Shown here: piece after piece, positions 31,629-42,300 of the stretch
How the letters are laid out: the number at the start of each line of letters is the position of its first letter
Numbering within the stretch: position 1 is the first letter of the stretch
Assembly: GCA_033557465.1 (NCBI GenBank)
Contig: CM066033.1
Coordinates: 909,070,808-909,134,807, forward strand
Length of the DNA: 64,000 bases
From: Ichthyophis bannanicus
Lineage: Eukaryota; Chordata; Amphibia; Gymnophiona; Ichthyophiidae
Direction: 5' to 3'
Made by a program: the position numbers and the translations under genes
Notes under the pieces: generated by a model
Database searches by the model: none
What the model was told of the DNA's origin: nothing
The model's input: only the letters and a program-made list of their open reading frames with translations

Positions 31629-32420
31629 TAAAAAAAAAAACCTGGTGGCTGCCGCCGCGGGGCCCCCTCTGCTGCCGCGGGGGCCCCGTCTACAAGATGG
31701 TCTGGTCTGGTCGGGTCGGGTCGGGTCGGGTCGGGTCTCGTCTCCCCCCCTCCCTCCCGGCTGCGAGAGACGCGAAGATAGAGCGTCTCCTCGCGTCTGT
31801 GTTAAGCCCGCAGGGGCTGATGGGATTTCCCATCAGCCCCTGCGGGCTTAACACAGACGCGAGGAGACGCTCTCCCTTCGCGTCTCTCGCAGCCTGCAGC
31901 GAGCGAGGGAGGGAGAGAGACCCGACCGGACCGGACCCGACCAGCTTGTAGACGGGGCCCCCGCGGCAGCAGAGGGGGCCCCGCGGCGGCAGCCACCAGG
32001 TTTTTTTTTTAAATTAAATTTTACTTTAGGCCGGGGGGGGTAGGAGTCCTATCCCCCCCGGCCTAAAGTAAAATTTAATTTAAAAAAAAAACCTGGTGGC
32101 TGCCGCCGCGGGGCCCCCTCTGCTGCCGCGGGGGCCCTGTCTACAAGCTGGTCGGGGCGGGCCCGGGCGGGCCGGGTCGGTTGGGGTCCGGTCGGGTCTT
32201 TCTCCCTCCCGCCCTCGCGGCAGGCGGCGTGATACGCGAAGATGCGTCTCTCGCAGCCTGCAGCCTGCAGCGAGGGAGGGAGAGAGACCCGACCGGACCC
32301 GACCCGACCCGACCGGACCCGACCAGCTTGTAGACGGGGCCCCCGCGGCAGCAGAGGGGGCCCCGCGGCGGCAGCCACCAGGTTTTTTTTTAAATTAAAT
32401 TTTACTTTAGGCCGGGGGGG
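31629..32420. repeat. Nested long palindromes, four alternating modules
   Basis: A module containing CCTGGTGGCTGCCGCCGCGG and a CTGCCGCGGGGGCCC block occurs four times in alternating orientation: about 31640, 31955, 32088 and 32325. The first pair forms a near-perfect palindrome of about 380 bp. Its core arms of over 45 bp meet at 31826-31827 (GATGGGA, TT, TCCCATC). A second palindrome is centred near 32045, on CCGGGGGGGG flanked by GGCCTAAAGTAAAATTTAA arms. Confidence 0.85.
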
Positions 32421-33200
32421 GGTAGGACTGGTAATGGGCTATGGGGGGGTAGGACTGGTAATGGGCTATGGGGGGGGGGGGTAGGAAATGTAAAGGGCTA
32501 TGGGGGGGGGTAGGACTGGTAATGGGCTATGTGGGGGGGGGTAGGACTGGTAATGGGCTGGGGGGGGTAGGACTGGTAATGGGCTATGTGGGGGGGGGTA
32601 GGACTGGTAATGGGCTATTGGGGGGGCTGGGGCTGGAAATGGACTGGGGGGGGTAGGGCTGGTAATGGGCTATTGGGGGGCTGGGGCTGGAAATGGGCTG
32701 GGCTGGGGGGGGTTAAGGCTAGAGGTGGGCTGATGGGGTTAGGACTGGTAATGGACTGTGGGCTGTTGGGGGGGGGCTTAGAACTGGCAATGGGCTTTGG
32801 GGGGGGTTAAGACTGGTAATGGGCTGTGGGCTGATGGGGGCTGTCTGGTAATGGGCTATGGGGGGGGGCTAGGACTGGAAATGGGCTGGGGGGTTAAGAC
32901 TGGAGGTGGGCTGATGGGGTTAGGACTGGTAATGGGCTGTGGGCTGATGGGGGGGGTAGGACTGGCAATGGGCTATGGGGGGCTGACTGGAAATGGGTTG
33001 ATGGGGTTAGGACTGGAAGTGGGCTGATGGGGGGTTAGGACTGGTAATGGGTTATAGGGGGGGCTTAAACTGAAAATGGGGTGATGGGGGGTTAAGGACT
33101 GAAAATGGGGTGATGGGGGGTTAAGGACTGTAAGTGGGGTGATGGGGGGGCTAGGACTGGAAATGGGCTGATGGATGGCTAGGACTGGAAATGGGCTGAT
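32405..33200 (+). repeat. G-rich minisatellite-like array
   Basis: The theme GGGGGGTAGGACTGGTAATGGGCTATG is repeated with variation about twenty times, in units of about 25-40 bp. Nearly all G runs are on the plus strand, giving extreme GC skew and obvious G-quadruplex potential. Open frames across it are repeat artefacts. Confidence 0.85.
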
Positions 33201-34428
33201 GCAGGGACTAGAAGGGAATGGATGCTGGGTGAGGCTGGAACTAGAAGGGAGCTGATGTTGGGGGAGGATTAGAATGGGATGGGGCTGGAAGAGTAAAATG
33301 GAGAAGGGAAAAATATTTTGTGTGGGAGGGATAAAAAATCTACAATTGGCCGGGTATTGGGAGAGTAAGTGGGGATTGAGGATGGAGGGGTAATATTTGA
33401 GTGGATGAAATAGGAATGAGGAAAGAGCAAAAGGAGAAAGATTAGTATGTTAAAGCAGATGTAGAGAGAGAATGGAAAAAAATCTAGAAGAGAGAAGAAA
33501 GGACAAATGGACAGCAGACGATGGAGAGTTAGCAGAAGACACGAAGAAACCAGAAGAAAGTGGCTGGAGCAATTGCAGCTGAAAAAAATGCACAAAAGGT
33601 AGAAAAATATCTCTTTATTTTGAATTTATTAATTGGAATATGTCAGCTCTGGTAAATGTGCATCATTAACATCTGTGCTTTGTTTAGTACAAGAGCAAAT
33701 TAATGTATTGTTTTATTTCTACAGTGTTGTACATTCCAAGTTTGGCTTTTGGGATTCCCAGTTTAATTATTGTCTTCCTATTTCTAAATTGTGATTACTT
33801 GTTTGGTGATGGTCTATGTTCTGCATGTGTAACTGAGCTGAGGTGTTCTGTTTATATAATTCCTATTTGACATTGCCACTTGTTCTCTTTCCCCAGTAGG
33901 TCATGTATTGTTGTTCTCTGAAATGTATTGGTTTAATATTTGCAGTGTTGCCTTTTGATTGGTAGAGTATGGTGCTTTGTGAGTCCTGGTAGTGCTGTTA
34001 GGATACGGCGGGTTTACTATGGGCAGTGTTTGTAGTAGTTCCTAATGTGTCTGGCAGTTGGCACTGGATTATAGTAATGTAGAAATCTTTTAGTCTTTCT
34101 TTATCCATACACTCATTAAGAGGCACGTTTACTAAAAGTTAGTATATGGTAACATTATGCAAATATTTATGCAAATGAGGCCCCTTATGCAAATGATGTC
34201 CGCACCCCCCTTGGGCCGCCCCTGCTGGGGGCCCACAATTTTTGTTGGCGTAGGGCCTCACTCAAGGTAAATCCGGCCCTGCTTAGGTTTATGTTCTTTG
34301 GTTCTTGATATTTCCTGTGACTTATACCTTTGTATCACTGTCTACTTAAGAAATGTTCTTGATGTTTATGTATAATGCAATAAATATTAAAGTAAGGCTG
34401 CAGAAAAAAAAAAAACAACTTAAAATGA

Positions 34429-35700
34429 TTAGGAGAATTTCTCATGCTGTATGGTTTGCAGAAAAGATAAGACATGAGTTACCTTTACCTTGATGGCTTG
34501 GTAGATATTTCTCTGTGAAATATGCCTTTATTGTGGATAGAATTTACTACTGTTACAGAGAAATATGTTGAAAAGTTGCTAAACATGTTTTGAGTTGCTC
34601 TTCTAACATATACCCTTACCTATCATGCTTTTAAAGAGATGTGGTGTATTGATGCCAGCTATACTGCAGAAGTGGAAAATAGTTCATTATCACTGAGCAC
34701 TGCTGCATTAAGAAGGATAGCCATTAGGCCAGTATTGAAAAAGTCAAATTTGGATGCTGTAATTCTGGCAAATTATAGGCCGATTTCAAATGTATCTTTT
34801 TTTTTTTCAAAGATTACAGAACTAGTAGTTTTGATTCAGTTACAAAGGATTAGATGTCGCTAAGATATTAAATGAACATCAATTTGGCTTCCATGCCAGT
34901 TATGGCAAGGAGACATTGTTAGTGTCTAGTTTTGTCAATTGGTTCTGCCAGATGGATAAAGGGAAATCTATTTCATTGTAGTGGCATTTTTAGATATAGC
35001 TGCAGTCTTTAACTCTGTTGAGAACATTTGCTGCTGTAGTAGTTGTGAGAACTGGGAACTGACCCAGTAAATTTGGAATGGTTTTAAATACCATCTTGTG
35101 GAAAGAGAACAGAACAGTACATGTTTTAAATAATTTGACTTCAGCATGGTACTCAGCCATTGTTTACTGCAAGGATCTCTTTGCCAGCAATCTACTGTAA
35201 TTAATAGCTGTCACAAAATAATGATAACATATTTCCCCAGATTTTTATAAACTGCATTGGCTTCCAATTCAGTGGCATATCTGGTTTAAAGTCGTTATGC
35301 TGATAGTCAAGGTGTTGAAATCTAGTGTATTTCTTCAGTTACCTAAACCATTAAAATGTTATTCTCCTCAGAAGTTATGCGATCTCAAGCCCAAGATCTC
35401 ATCGAAATTCCACTGATGCATGAAGTGCAAAGAGTGCGACTTCAAAATATAATTTTTTCTTTTGACATGCCCAAGTATATATAAATAATTACGACTAAAT
35501 ATTAGGTTACTGAATGATGTGTTAATTTTTAGGAAAAAAAAGTGCAGGCACATTACTTTATCTAGGCTTTTATGAGTAAGAATTGGCTTTAGATTTTTAA
35601 ACTATGATGTTTTTATGTGTTTATACCTTTATCATATGTTAAGAAAACTTTAATCAAGCCAAAACAAATTATTTCATGTGATTTCTTTTAGCCACCTAGA
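34429..35700 (+). mobile_element. L2-like LINE RT remnant
   Basis: The plus strand encodes RRIAIRPVLKKSNLDAVILA and NYRPISNVSFF at 34700-34810, then HQFGFHASYGKETLL at about 34875. A decayed motif A, FLDIAAVFNSVE, lies at about 34985. Stops and frame changes abound. It is probably the RT half of the endonuclease remnant at 24861-25660. Confidence 0.55.
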
Positions 35701-35908
35701 TCTAATAGCAATTAAGGGGTTGCAAGTCTGTTTTAAATAAGTGGTAGCTCAAAAACCACAAAATTATGTTCTTCAATGTAATCACAGGATCAGCATGCAC
35801 CGTCCCTGCAGTCATCAGCTCTTTCAGGGAAATTTCACCAAATGGGCTACTTTTGCCCACTCCTAAGCCAGGGTATATAGATTATGATCTCAGCCTCTCA
35901 TTTTACTG

Positions 35909-36680
35909 CTAATGCTTGCTATTATACTTGCATTGTGCTAAAGAGAGCTTTCTTCTGGAGTTCATAAGATGTAACACTATAGGCAACTTGTCAAGATGTG
36001 ATTGGAAATTCCTCTTCATCGGGCCTGTGGCGACCAAGACAGTGAGAAGTATTTCTGTAACTTTCTGCCATATTTTGTTGGTCTCTGTCTGTATTTCTTG
36101 GTACTTCAGGTTCTTCTTCCTCTCCAGATGATTCACTGAATGTTTGCTTAGAAATGACATCTCTATTATCAATTCCGTTTCGGTGTTTTTCTTTTACCAC
36201 TATGTCAGGTTTTCTCGCATTCAGCATTTTTGTCAGTTGGAATGTGAATGTCCCAGGTTATAACTTCTTCAATCTGCATAATTCTGTTAGGGTTATGATC
36301 CAAGTGTTTTCCAGTAGAGCAATAGTGTAGTGTTTACAACGTTTCCAATGGATGAGGTGTGCCACTTTATCATTCCTTTCTATGCCGAAATTTCTGCCAT
36401 CAAAACTTTACAATCAGCTACGAGATGAGTGACTATTTCCAGCTCTTCCTTACAGAATCTGCATGTCTGTTTTACCAGTTCCCTATGCTTGCTGCAAATG
36501 ATCCACTATCCTGGGATGCAACTATCAATCTCTCATCCTTAAATTTCAGTTTGCCTCTCCTTAGTCACTCATCTGTCCTGGTTTCATCGACAAATGGCTC
36601 CTGGAGCAATGTTTCTCACTGTATGTATGCATTTTGCCACTTGTTCCTCATTTGCTGATCTGATTCATTTAAGAGTTTTT
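35909..36680 (-). pseudogene. R4/Dong-like restriction-like endonuclease remnant
   Basis: From the right: KLKFKDERLIVASQD, then the zinc finger CRFCKEELEIVTHLVADCK (Cys-x2-Cys...His...Cys, about 36436-36492). Next come WKRCKHYTIALLENTW, WDIHIPTD, the nuclease RKPDIVV and a GID block (about 36170-36215). Last is IWQKVTEILLTVLVATGPM. The frame changes several times. A PD...D nuclease core is known for R2/R4 LINEs; its assignment here is by motif only. Confidence 0.6.
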
Positions 36681-36759
36681 CTCTTGTTTTGCAAATTTCA
36701 TTGCTTTCTTCCATCTGTATACTGATGTATTCTCATCCATTCCTTCTCCTTGTCAAAAT

Positions 36760-37255
36760 AAGAATATAAGAACATAAGATATGTCATACTGGGACAGACC
36801 AAGGATCCATCAAGCCCAGTATCCTGTTTCCAACAGCAGACAGTCCAGTTCACAAGTAACTGTCAGGTTCCCAAAAAGGTACACTGATTCCATGCTGCCT
36901 ATTCTCTGGGAACTACTTCAAACCTCTTTTAATCCGAGTTTTTACAGCTTTTACTACATCCTCTGGTAATGAATTCCAGAGTTTGATTACGTATTCAGTG
37001 AAAAAAATATTTTCTCTTATTAGTCTTAAATGTGCTACATTGTAGCTTCATTGCATGTTCCCTAGTCTTTTTACTTTTTGAAGGAGTAAACAACCAATCT
37101 ATATGTACCCATTCCATCCCATTCATTATTTTATAGATTCCTATCATACCTCCTCTCAGCCATCTTTTTTCCAAGTTGAAGAGTCCTTTTGAGCCTTTCC
37201 TCACAGGAGTATCCTTCCATCCCCTTTATCATTTTAGTTGCTCTTCTCTGTCCAA
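36760..37255 (-). mobile_element. CR1 LINE 3' fragment
   Basis: The CR1 3' tail is inverted at the left: text CATACTGGGACAGACCAAGG and CAAGCCCAGTATCCTGTTTC. The C-terminal RT coding remnant (GLFNLEKRWLRGGMI) lies at about 37150. It interrupts the R4/Dong-like element. Confidence 0.8.
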
Positions 37256-38310
37256 TGCCGTCCAAGTTTGATCATGGAAATGGATTCTGGTTGTTTACTT
37301 TCATACTGCTACACTTTTCATGCATTCGGGTCTGTTGATGCTGTCAAGTAGGCCTGGAGGCCTGTGATGGTCACTCTATGGGGCATGTTTACTAAACTGC
37401 ATTAGATGCTACTGCGGGGCTTATGATGAAATTCCACCCAGAAATTGTAATTAACAGTGAAAATGTAGATGTCTCAGCACTTTTCTATGATATTTGCATT
37501 TCACACGGTGGATCTGGGGGGGGGATCAGGTGGGGAATAAGCATGCTGATCATCGGCAGCCATTGTGTGAACTTTTGACACGTGATGGCTGCCAAATCAG
37601 GCCCATCATGGCTGCAAATAACTCTACCTCTAGAAGTAGTATTAGCTCAGCCAACGCTGCTGTGGAGATTATTGCAGCCGCGATCACCTCTCCAGCTCCG
37701 ATCGGCCCCTCCACAATCCGACAATATTGTCGGTGCCACGGATCTAAAGATCCGTAGCACCAACGACAATGCAAATCAAAGTGGCCATCCCTCCCCTCCC
37801 AGACAGCTCTCTATCCCCAGAATGGGCACTGATCCTTATAAACCACCTCAAGGGCATGGAGGGGTTTTCTTGTTCGTACATCCAGTTTTACAAGATATTT
37901 CAGAGGCCAGTCTACAATTCCAAACTTATACAAGAATATGGATATTGCAAGCTCATTGATGACTTCTGTTTTAATCTTTGGTGTTCATGCACTTTTCAGT
38001 GTCAGCTTTATCCTCCTGCGATTCACTTTGTGAGTCTTTTCTCTCAATATTTTATGCTGAATTGTTGCTCCTTCCTGTACTCCTAATTATTTATGTACAC
38101 CTTCCTGTTTAAGTTCCTTTATGTCACAGTTGTCAGTTAGCGAGATGCTTTCTGATGTCCTCAGTTTTCCCCAAGGAAGGTTGTCTTAGCATATTTATCC
38201 AGACCAAAAGTCTCCTGCTGCCATCTGAAAAGCTTTTTACTAGATGGATTTATTCTACTATATGTTAATCACTAGAACTATACAGCTTCAAGTCATATAC
38301 AAACAGTATG
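37256..38310 (-). pseudogene. R4/Dong-like RT middle part, degraded
   Basis: The catalytic-loop neighbourhood is recognisable at about 38285-38255 as VYDLKLYSSSD (usual form DDLKLY), followed by text resembling FS and KTEDIRKHLAN. Left of about 38100 no protein match is clear. It includes a near-palindrome at about 37726-37773 (arms ATTGTCGGTGC.. and ..GCACCAACGACAAT) and a TGTTTACTAAACTGC piece at 37390. Confidence 0.4.
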
Positions 38311-40870
38311 TTTATGTTTATTAACTTAATATACCGCTAAACGAAAAACATCATAGCTGTTCACATAATTTAAAGTAAAGAAAAACCATAAGGTAAAGGA
38401 AAAAGAAAGGAAATTACAATGGTGGATAGGAAAGCATACCTAAACAGATTCATACGATAGGACTAAGAGGGGGGGAGAGAGAGGGAAGAGACAAGGGAGG
38501 ACAAGGTCACGTAAGGGGATCATGGAGGTCAAAGGCAAGGGCAAAGAGATGAGCTTTGAGGCTGTTCTTGAAGGTAGTGTGTCCCTGCTCAAGCCGGATA
38601 GAGGAGGGCAGGGAGTTCTACAGAGCAGGGGCAAGGAAGAAAAAGGCAGAGGAGCGGGTGGATTGGAGGTGAGCATAAGCGGGTGAGGGAAGGTGTAGGC
38701 GATTGAGATGGAGGGATCGCAAGGAGCGAGCTGGGGTATGAAAGTAAACAAGATCAGCCAGATACTGAAGGAGTGGGTGTGGAGAACACGATGGAGGAGT
38801 ACCAGGATTTTGAAGTGAATGCGGAATTTGATAGGAAGCCAGTGAAGACGGATGAGAAGAGGAGTAATATGGTCACGCATGGAGGAGTGAAAAATGATTC
38901 GGGCAGCAGTATTTTGGATACGTTGGAGACGGTGAAGTTGCACGGAGGGGAGACCAGCTAAAACCGAGTTACAGAAGTCAATGCGGGACATGACCAGTGA
39001 CAGAAGAAGGGTAGTAAGTGCCTGTGCAGAAAGAAAAGGCCTGATAGCACGAATCTGACGAAGGAAGAAAAATGAAGTCTTTGAAACGTGAGCAATGTGA
39101 TCCCGAAAGGTCAACCTGGGGTCAAAGAGGACTCCCAGGTAGCGAAAGGAAGAGACTAGAGGGACAGGCGAGCCAGAGAAGGAGGGGGAAAGTAGGGGGG
39201 GGGAGTACTATCGTGGGAAAACCAGATGGCAAGGGTTTTCGTGAGATTAAGATGCAGACAGTGGGTAGTGAGCCAAATGGCAATGGCTGTAAAACAAGAA
39301 TTTAGAGGGGGGAGGTCAAGAGAAAGGGGGGAGGTGTGGTGGAGAAGAACCAGGTCATCAGCATAGTAGAAAGCAGAAATCCCATGTTGCTGAACCAATA
39401 GAGCAAGAGGCGTGAGGAAGATGTTAAAAAGGAGAGGGGCCAGGACTGAACCTTGAGGGACACCGCAAGGGAGGGGAGTAGGGTCAGAGACAACTGAGGG
39501 GGTGGAAGTGGAGAGAATGGAATAAGATCTGGAAGAGAGAAAGGAGTGGAACCAGTGAAGGACTGTGCTACAAAGACCTGCCTCCTGTAATCGGGCTAGA
39601 AGGAGGGAGTGGTCAACGAAATCGAAAGCGGCAGAAAGATCAAGGGATACCGCCACTGAGAGATCACCACAGTCGTGAGTGGTGTGAATTTCGTTTAGAA
39701 AACCCAGAAGAACAGTTTCAATGCTGTGACCAGGTCAGAAGCCAGACTGACGGGGATGGAGAAAATTGGTAGAATCAACGTAGGAAGAGAGTTGGGAAAA
39801 GACAACCTTTTCAAGAATTTTAGATAGAAACAAGAGGTTGGAGACTGGGCGATAGTGTGCAGGAATCAAGGGATTAAGTGAAGGTTTTTTAAGAATGGGA
39901 CGGACCAAAGCATGTTTCCAGGGCTGGGGAAACACACCTGAGGAAAGACTAGAATTGATTATGGTGAGAGCAGGAGGAATAAGAGCTAGAGAGGAGGTGA
40001 GCAGCCAGGAGGAGGGAATGGGATCCAGTGCACAGAATGTTTTCTTAGAAGAGGAGATAGCCGCAATAAGCTCGGAAGAGGTAAGTGAGTGGAATGAATG
40101 CCAGACATGGGAAAGCTGGGGGGTAGTGGGAGGGGAACAGGGTGGGGGGCTAGAGATGGGAAGAGGACAGTAGGGCAGGGATTGTCTGAGATCCAATATT
40201 TTAGTACTGAAGTAAGCTGCTAACTCTGAGGGGGAGGGGGAGGGAGCAGGAGGAGGAGGGGTGATGCAGGACTGGAGGGAGGTGAGAGATTGGGGAACTG
40301 AATAAAGGTGGCGCGTCTGATTAGGGGCAGAGGAAATGGTAGTGGAGAAGTAAGCCTGCTTGGCTTTGTGAACACGGGTTCTATAGTGAGAATGCTCTGA
40401 TTTAAAGTGAGAGAGAGTAGCGGGAGAGGGAGCTTTGCACCACATACGTTCAGCTCGGCGGAGCTGTGCGCAAAGAAGGTGGAGGCCGGAGTGGAACCAT
40501 GGCTGTGAGGGACGACAAGAAAGAGACCGGGTGCGACGAGGGGCAACGGAATCCAAGGCAGTGGAGAGGGAGGAAAACCAGGTGGAGGCTTGGGAAGAGG
40601 GGGAGAGGAGGGAAAAATTAGGTGGAAGAAGATCAGGTGCCAGAGGGAATTGTCGAAGGGTCTCGGAGGTTATACGACGAGTGAAGGGTGTGGGGGCAGA
40701 GGGAGGGGTGGGAAGGGAAGGAGAGGGAGCCAAGGGTGTAAAAGGGGAAGGGAGACAGTGAAAGGTGATACAATAGTGATCAGTCCAGGGTAGGGGGAAG
40801 GCATGAAGAGACTGTAGGAGATAAGTTGGGGCTAAGGGAGAGATAAGCAGATCAAGGGTATAGTAGGTGT
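38311..40870 (-). mobile_element. L2-like LINE (L2-C) inside the R4-like element
   Basis: The 3' end at the left reads TTTATGTTTATTAACTTAAT, followed by the conserved stem-loop (ACCGCTA / TAGCTGT, one mismatch, 38332-38360). The rest is RT. It is 5'-truncated near 40870. It differs from L2-A and L2-B by a Pro/Ser-rich protein. Confidence 0.75.
38440..40733 (-). pseudogene. L2-like reverse transcriptase, one stop and one frameshift
   Basis: The blocks are VRPILKKPSLNP and HYRPVSNLLFLSKI (about 39800-39850), then SLDLSAAFDFVDH (motif A), GVPQGSVLAPLLF (motif B), FYYADDLVLL (motif C, intact), and after a frame change FRDHIAHVSKTSF and RLHWLPIKFRI. A TGA at 39735-39737 interrupts motif text SGF, where Arg is expected. 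A single-base frame change lies near the C-run at about 39190. These are only two lesions in over 700 codons. Confidence 0.75.
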
Positions 40871-41280
40871 GATGTCACCTCTGGAGCTTTGCCAACTTTA
40901 GGATTAAGGCTAAACCCATGTCCCAAAGCATCAACTGCACTCAAAAGATTAAGCACTATACAAAACAAGAGTAGTGACAAGGAGTCTCCCTGAAATTCTT
41001 CACTGGACCTTCATAATAGGGATGATGAACTGCATACTGTAGGTGGAATGTGGTTTGCCACATTTTCATAATGAATTTGATGTACTCTATCAATTTAAAA
41101 TGTATGTTGTATATTTGAAAGCAATTTATTATCCAGGAGTGTGGGACACTATCAAAGGCTTTCTTATAGTTAATCCATGCTACACTGAGATTTCTGCTTT
41201 TCTTAGAAATAGCTATGATGGCTTTGTTTAGAAATAGCTGTTCTTTGCTTCCATATACTCCCCTTGTTACCCTTCTGTTC
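40871..41280 (-). pseudogene. R4/Dong-like RT, motif A region
   Basis: The minus strand encodes NLSVAWINYKKAFDSVPHSWI (motif A block, 41140-41205) and, in another frame, FQGDSLSLLLFCIVLNLLS (about 40960-41015), the motif B block. Both are typical of R2/R4-type LINEs. The frame is broken between them. Confidence 0.65.
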
Positions 41281-41334
41281 TACTGCCATGATGTTACTGA
41301 AACTGATATGGACATATATTCCATCCATATAGAT

Positions 41335-41475
41335 TCCAATAATATTGCAGTGAACAGCTTGAAGATCGCAGCTTGTAGAAAACAGATTAAAAGAGCCCCA
41401 AACTGGAAAGGTCCTGGCCCAATTTTTGACTCAATTAACATCCTTTCACTAAGTTCTGGCAAACAGCAAAAATCA
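41335..41475 (+). pseudogene. LINE RT N-terminal block in inverted orientation
   Basis: The plus strand encodes IAACRKQIKRAPNWKGPGP, the usual NWKxPGPD block preceding RT motif 1 in R2/R4-type LINEs. It lies next to the minus-strand motif A region, so it may be the inverted 5' part of the same element. Opposed orientation is clear; common origin is inferred. Confidence 0.45.
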
Positions 41476-42300
41476 ATTGATCAAGCAGCCAAATTTAACA
41501 TCACAATAGCTAATAACAGGAAAGATGCTTCTCCATTCAAAGGGACACACATTCACCCAAGTAATGTTCCCAAAAAATCCAAGCATATTTTGCTCCAAAA
41601 TACCTTGGTAGTCCTCTGACTTCAGGATTGCCTTAATACATTCCAGGCCTCCAATTCCTAAGGCAGCAAAACAGCCCCACAACATTATGGAACCTCCACA
41701 ATATTTAACTACCTTGCCCCAACCACTAGTGGCCTAGTGGTTGGGGCAAGGTACTTCAGGTTGGAAGGTCAGGGGTTCAAATCCCACTAGAGGACAGCAA
41801 CCTTGGGCAGGAAGGACTGGGGTTTCTAGTCCCACAGAACATTGGAGGGACTAGAAACCCCAGTCTTGGGCCCAAGGTCTTGGGCAAGCCACTTAACCCT
41901 CCATAGCCCATGTTCCCTGTAAAATAGTTATCTCCAAGTTATAATGCCCTGTTCAATGTAATTTCAGTTTGTTCAATGTAAACTGCACTGATGCAGAATA
42001 GCACAGTATATAAGAGAATGTAAATAAATAATTATAGGAAGGGTATTTTTTTCCTTATAAGCTTCATTTCTTTACCTGTAAATGTATCGCTGATCTGAAT
42101 TGCCAAAAAGCTCAGATTTGGTTTCATCTGTCCACAGAACATTTTTCCAGAAGGATTGTGGTTTCTCAAGGTGGGTTTATGTCTGTCTTTGAGCAGTGGA
42201 GTCCTCCTTGACTTTCGCCCATGAAGTCTTTCTTTGTTTACTCAAAGCTTATGGTGTGGGTTGAAACCATCACTCCAGATTGCTCCATGTCCGATTTTTT
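41473..42300 (-). pseudogene. Tc1-type transposase remnant, split by a SINE
   Basis: Right part (42040-42300): GVMVSTHTISFE helix-turn-helix text and FWKNVLWTDETKSELFG, which holds the first catalytic Asp of Tc1/mariner enzymes. Left part (41473-41700): VMLWGCFAALGIGGLECIK and YQGILEQNMLGF, which lie just downstream in Tc1 proteins. The two are separated by the SINE at 41704-42035. Frameshifts and stops are present. The terminal inverted repeats were not located. Confidence 0.75.
41704..42035 (+). mobile_element. SINE with L2-type 3' tail and two inverted duplications
   Basis: The tRNA-like head (GTGGCCTAGTGGTT, box B GGTTCAAATCCCACT) is followed by a 3' part ending in the L2-type stem-loop and AAATAAATAATTATA. 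Compared with the sister copy at 52709-52996 it has two extra inverted segments: 41710-41729 against 41734-41753 (20 bp perfect), and 41816-41833 against 41847-41864 (18 bp perfect). It interrupts the Tc1 remnant. Confidence 0.85.

Larger units (their letters stand above)
31525..34281. mobile_element. Non-autonomous hAT element with 8-bp TSD
   Basis: The terminal inverted repeats are CAGGGCCGGATTTAC at the left and its complement at the right. The 8-bp target CTTAGGTT is duplicated at 31517-31524 and 34282-34289. Eight-base duplications and CAGGG ends are typical of hAT. The 2,757-bp interior has no transposase. It holds a block of nested palindromes (31629-32420), a G-rich minisatellite (32405-33200) and A+T-rich DNA. 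The element lies in the 3' UTR of the ORF1-only element. Confidence 0.9.
30049..34416 (+). mobile_element. ORF1-only L1-type retrotransposon (half-L1), split by hAT
   Basis: The element starts GGAGAGAGGACGTTTCAAGA and ends in an A-run at 34404-34415. Perfect 12-bp direct repeats AACTTAAAATGA flank it at 30037-30048 and 34417-34428. After removing the hAT insertion (31525-34281 plus one 8-bp duplication) it is about 1.6 kb: a 5' leader, one ORF1 and a short 3' UTR with AATAAA at 34379-34384. There is no ORF2. The complete ends and target duplication show that it moved as an ORF1-only unit, like mammalian HAL1. Confidence 0.8.
35870..41280 (-). mobile_element. R4/Dong-like LINE in pieces
   Basis: Minus-strand fragments in order from the right are RT (41280-40875), RT continuation (38310-37256) and C-terminal nuclease (36760-35870). 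They are separated by an L2-like insertion (38311-40870) and a CR1 piece (36760-37255). A C-terminal CCHC finger followed by a PD-type nuclease is characteristic of the R2/R4 group, which inserts through a restriction-like endonuclease. Every piece is degraded. Confidence 0.6.

Noticed and set aside
31499..33027. Open frames across the palindromes and G-rich array
   Set aside because: They are translations of repeats (Gly/Trp/Met-rich or mirrored PPLLPRGPRLQ-type text), not genes.
33269..33595. 108-codon minus-strand frame rich in Phe, Leu and Ser
   Set aside because: It is a translation of purine-rich low-complexity DNA inside the hAT element. It has no start context or family match.
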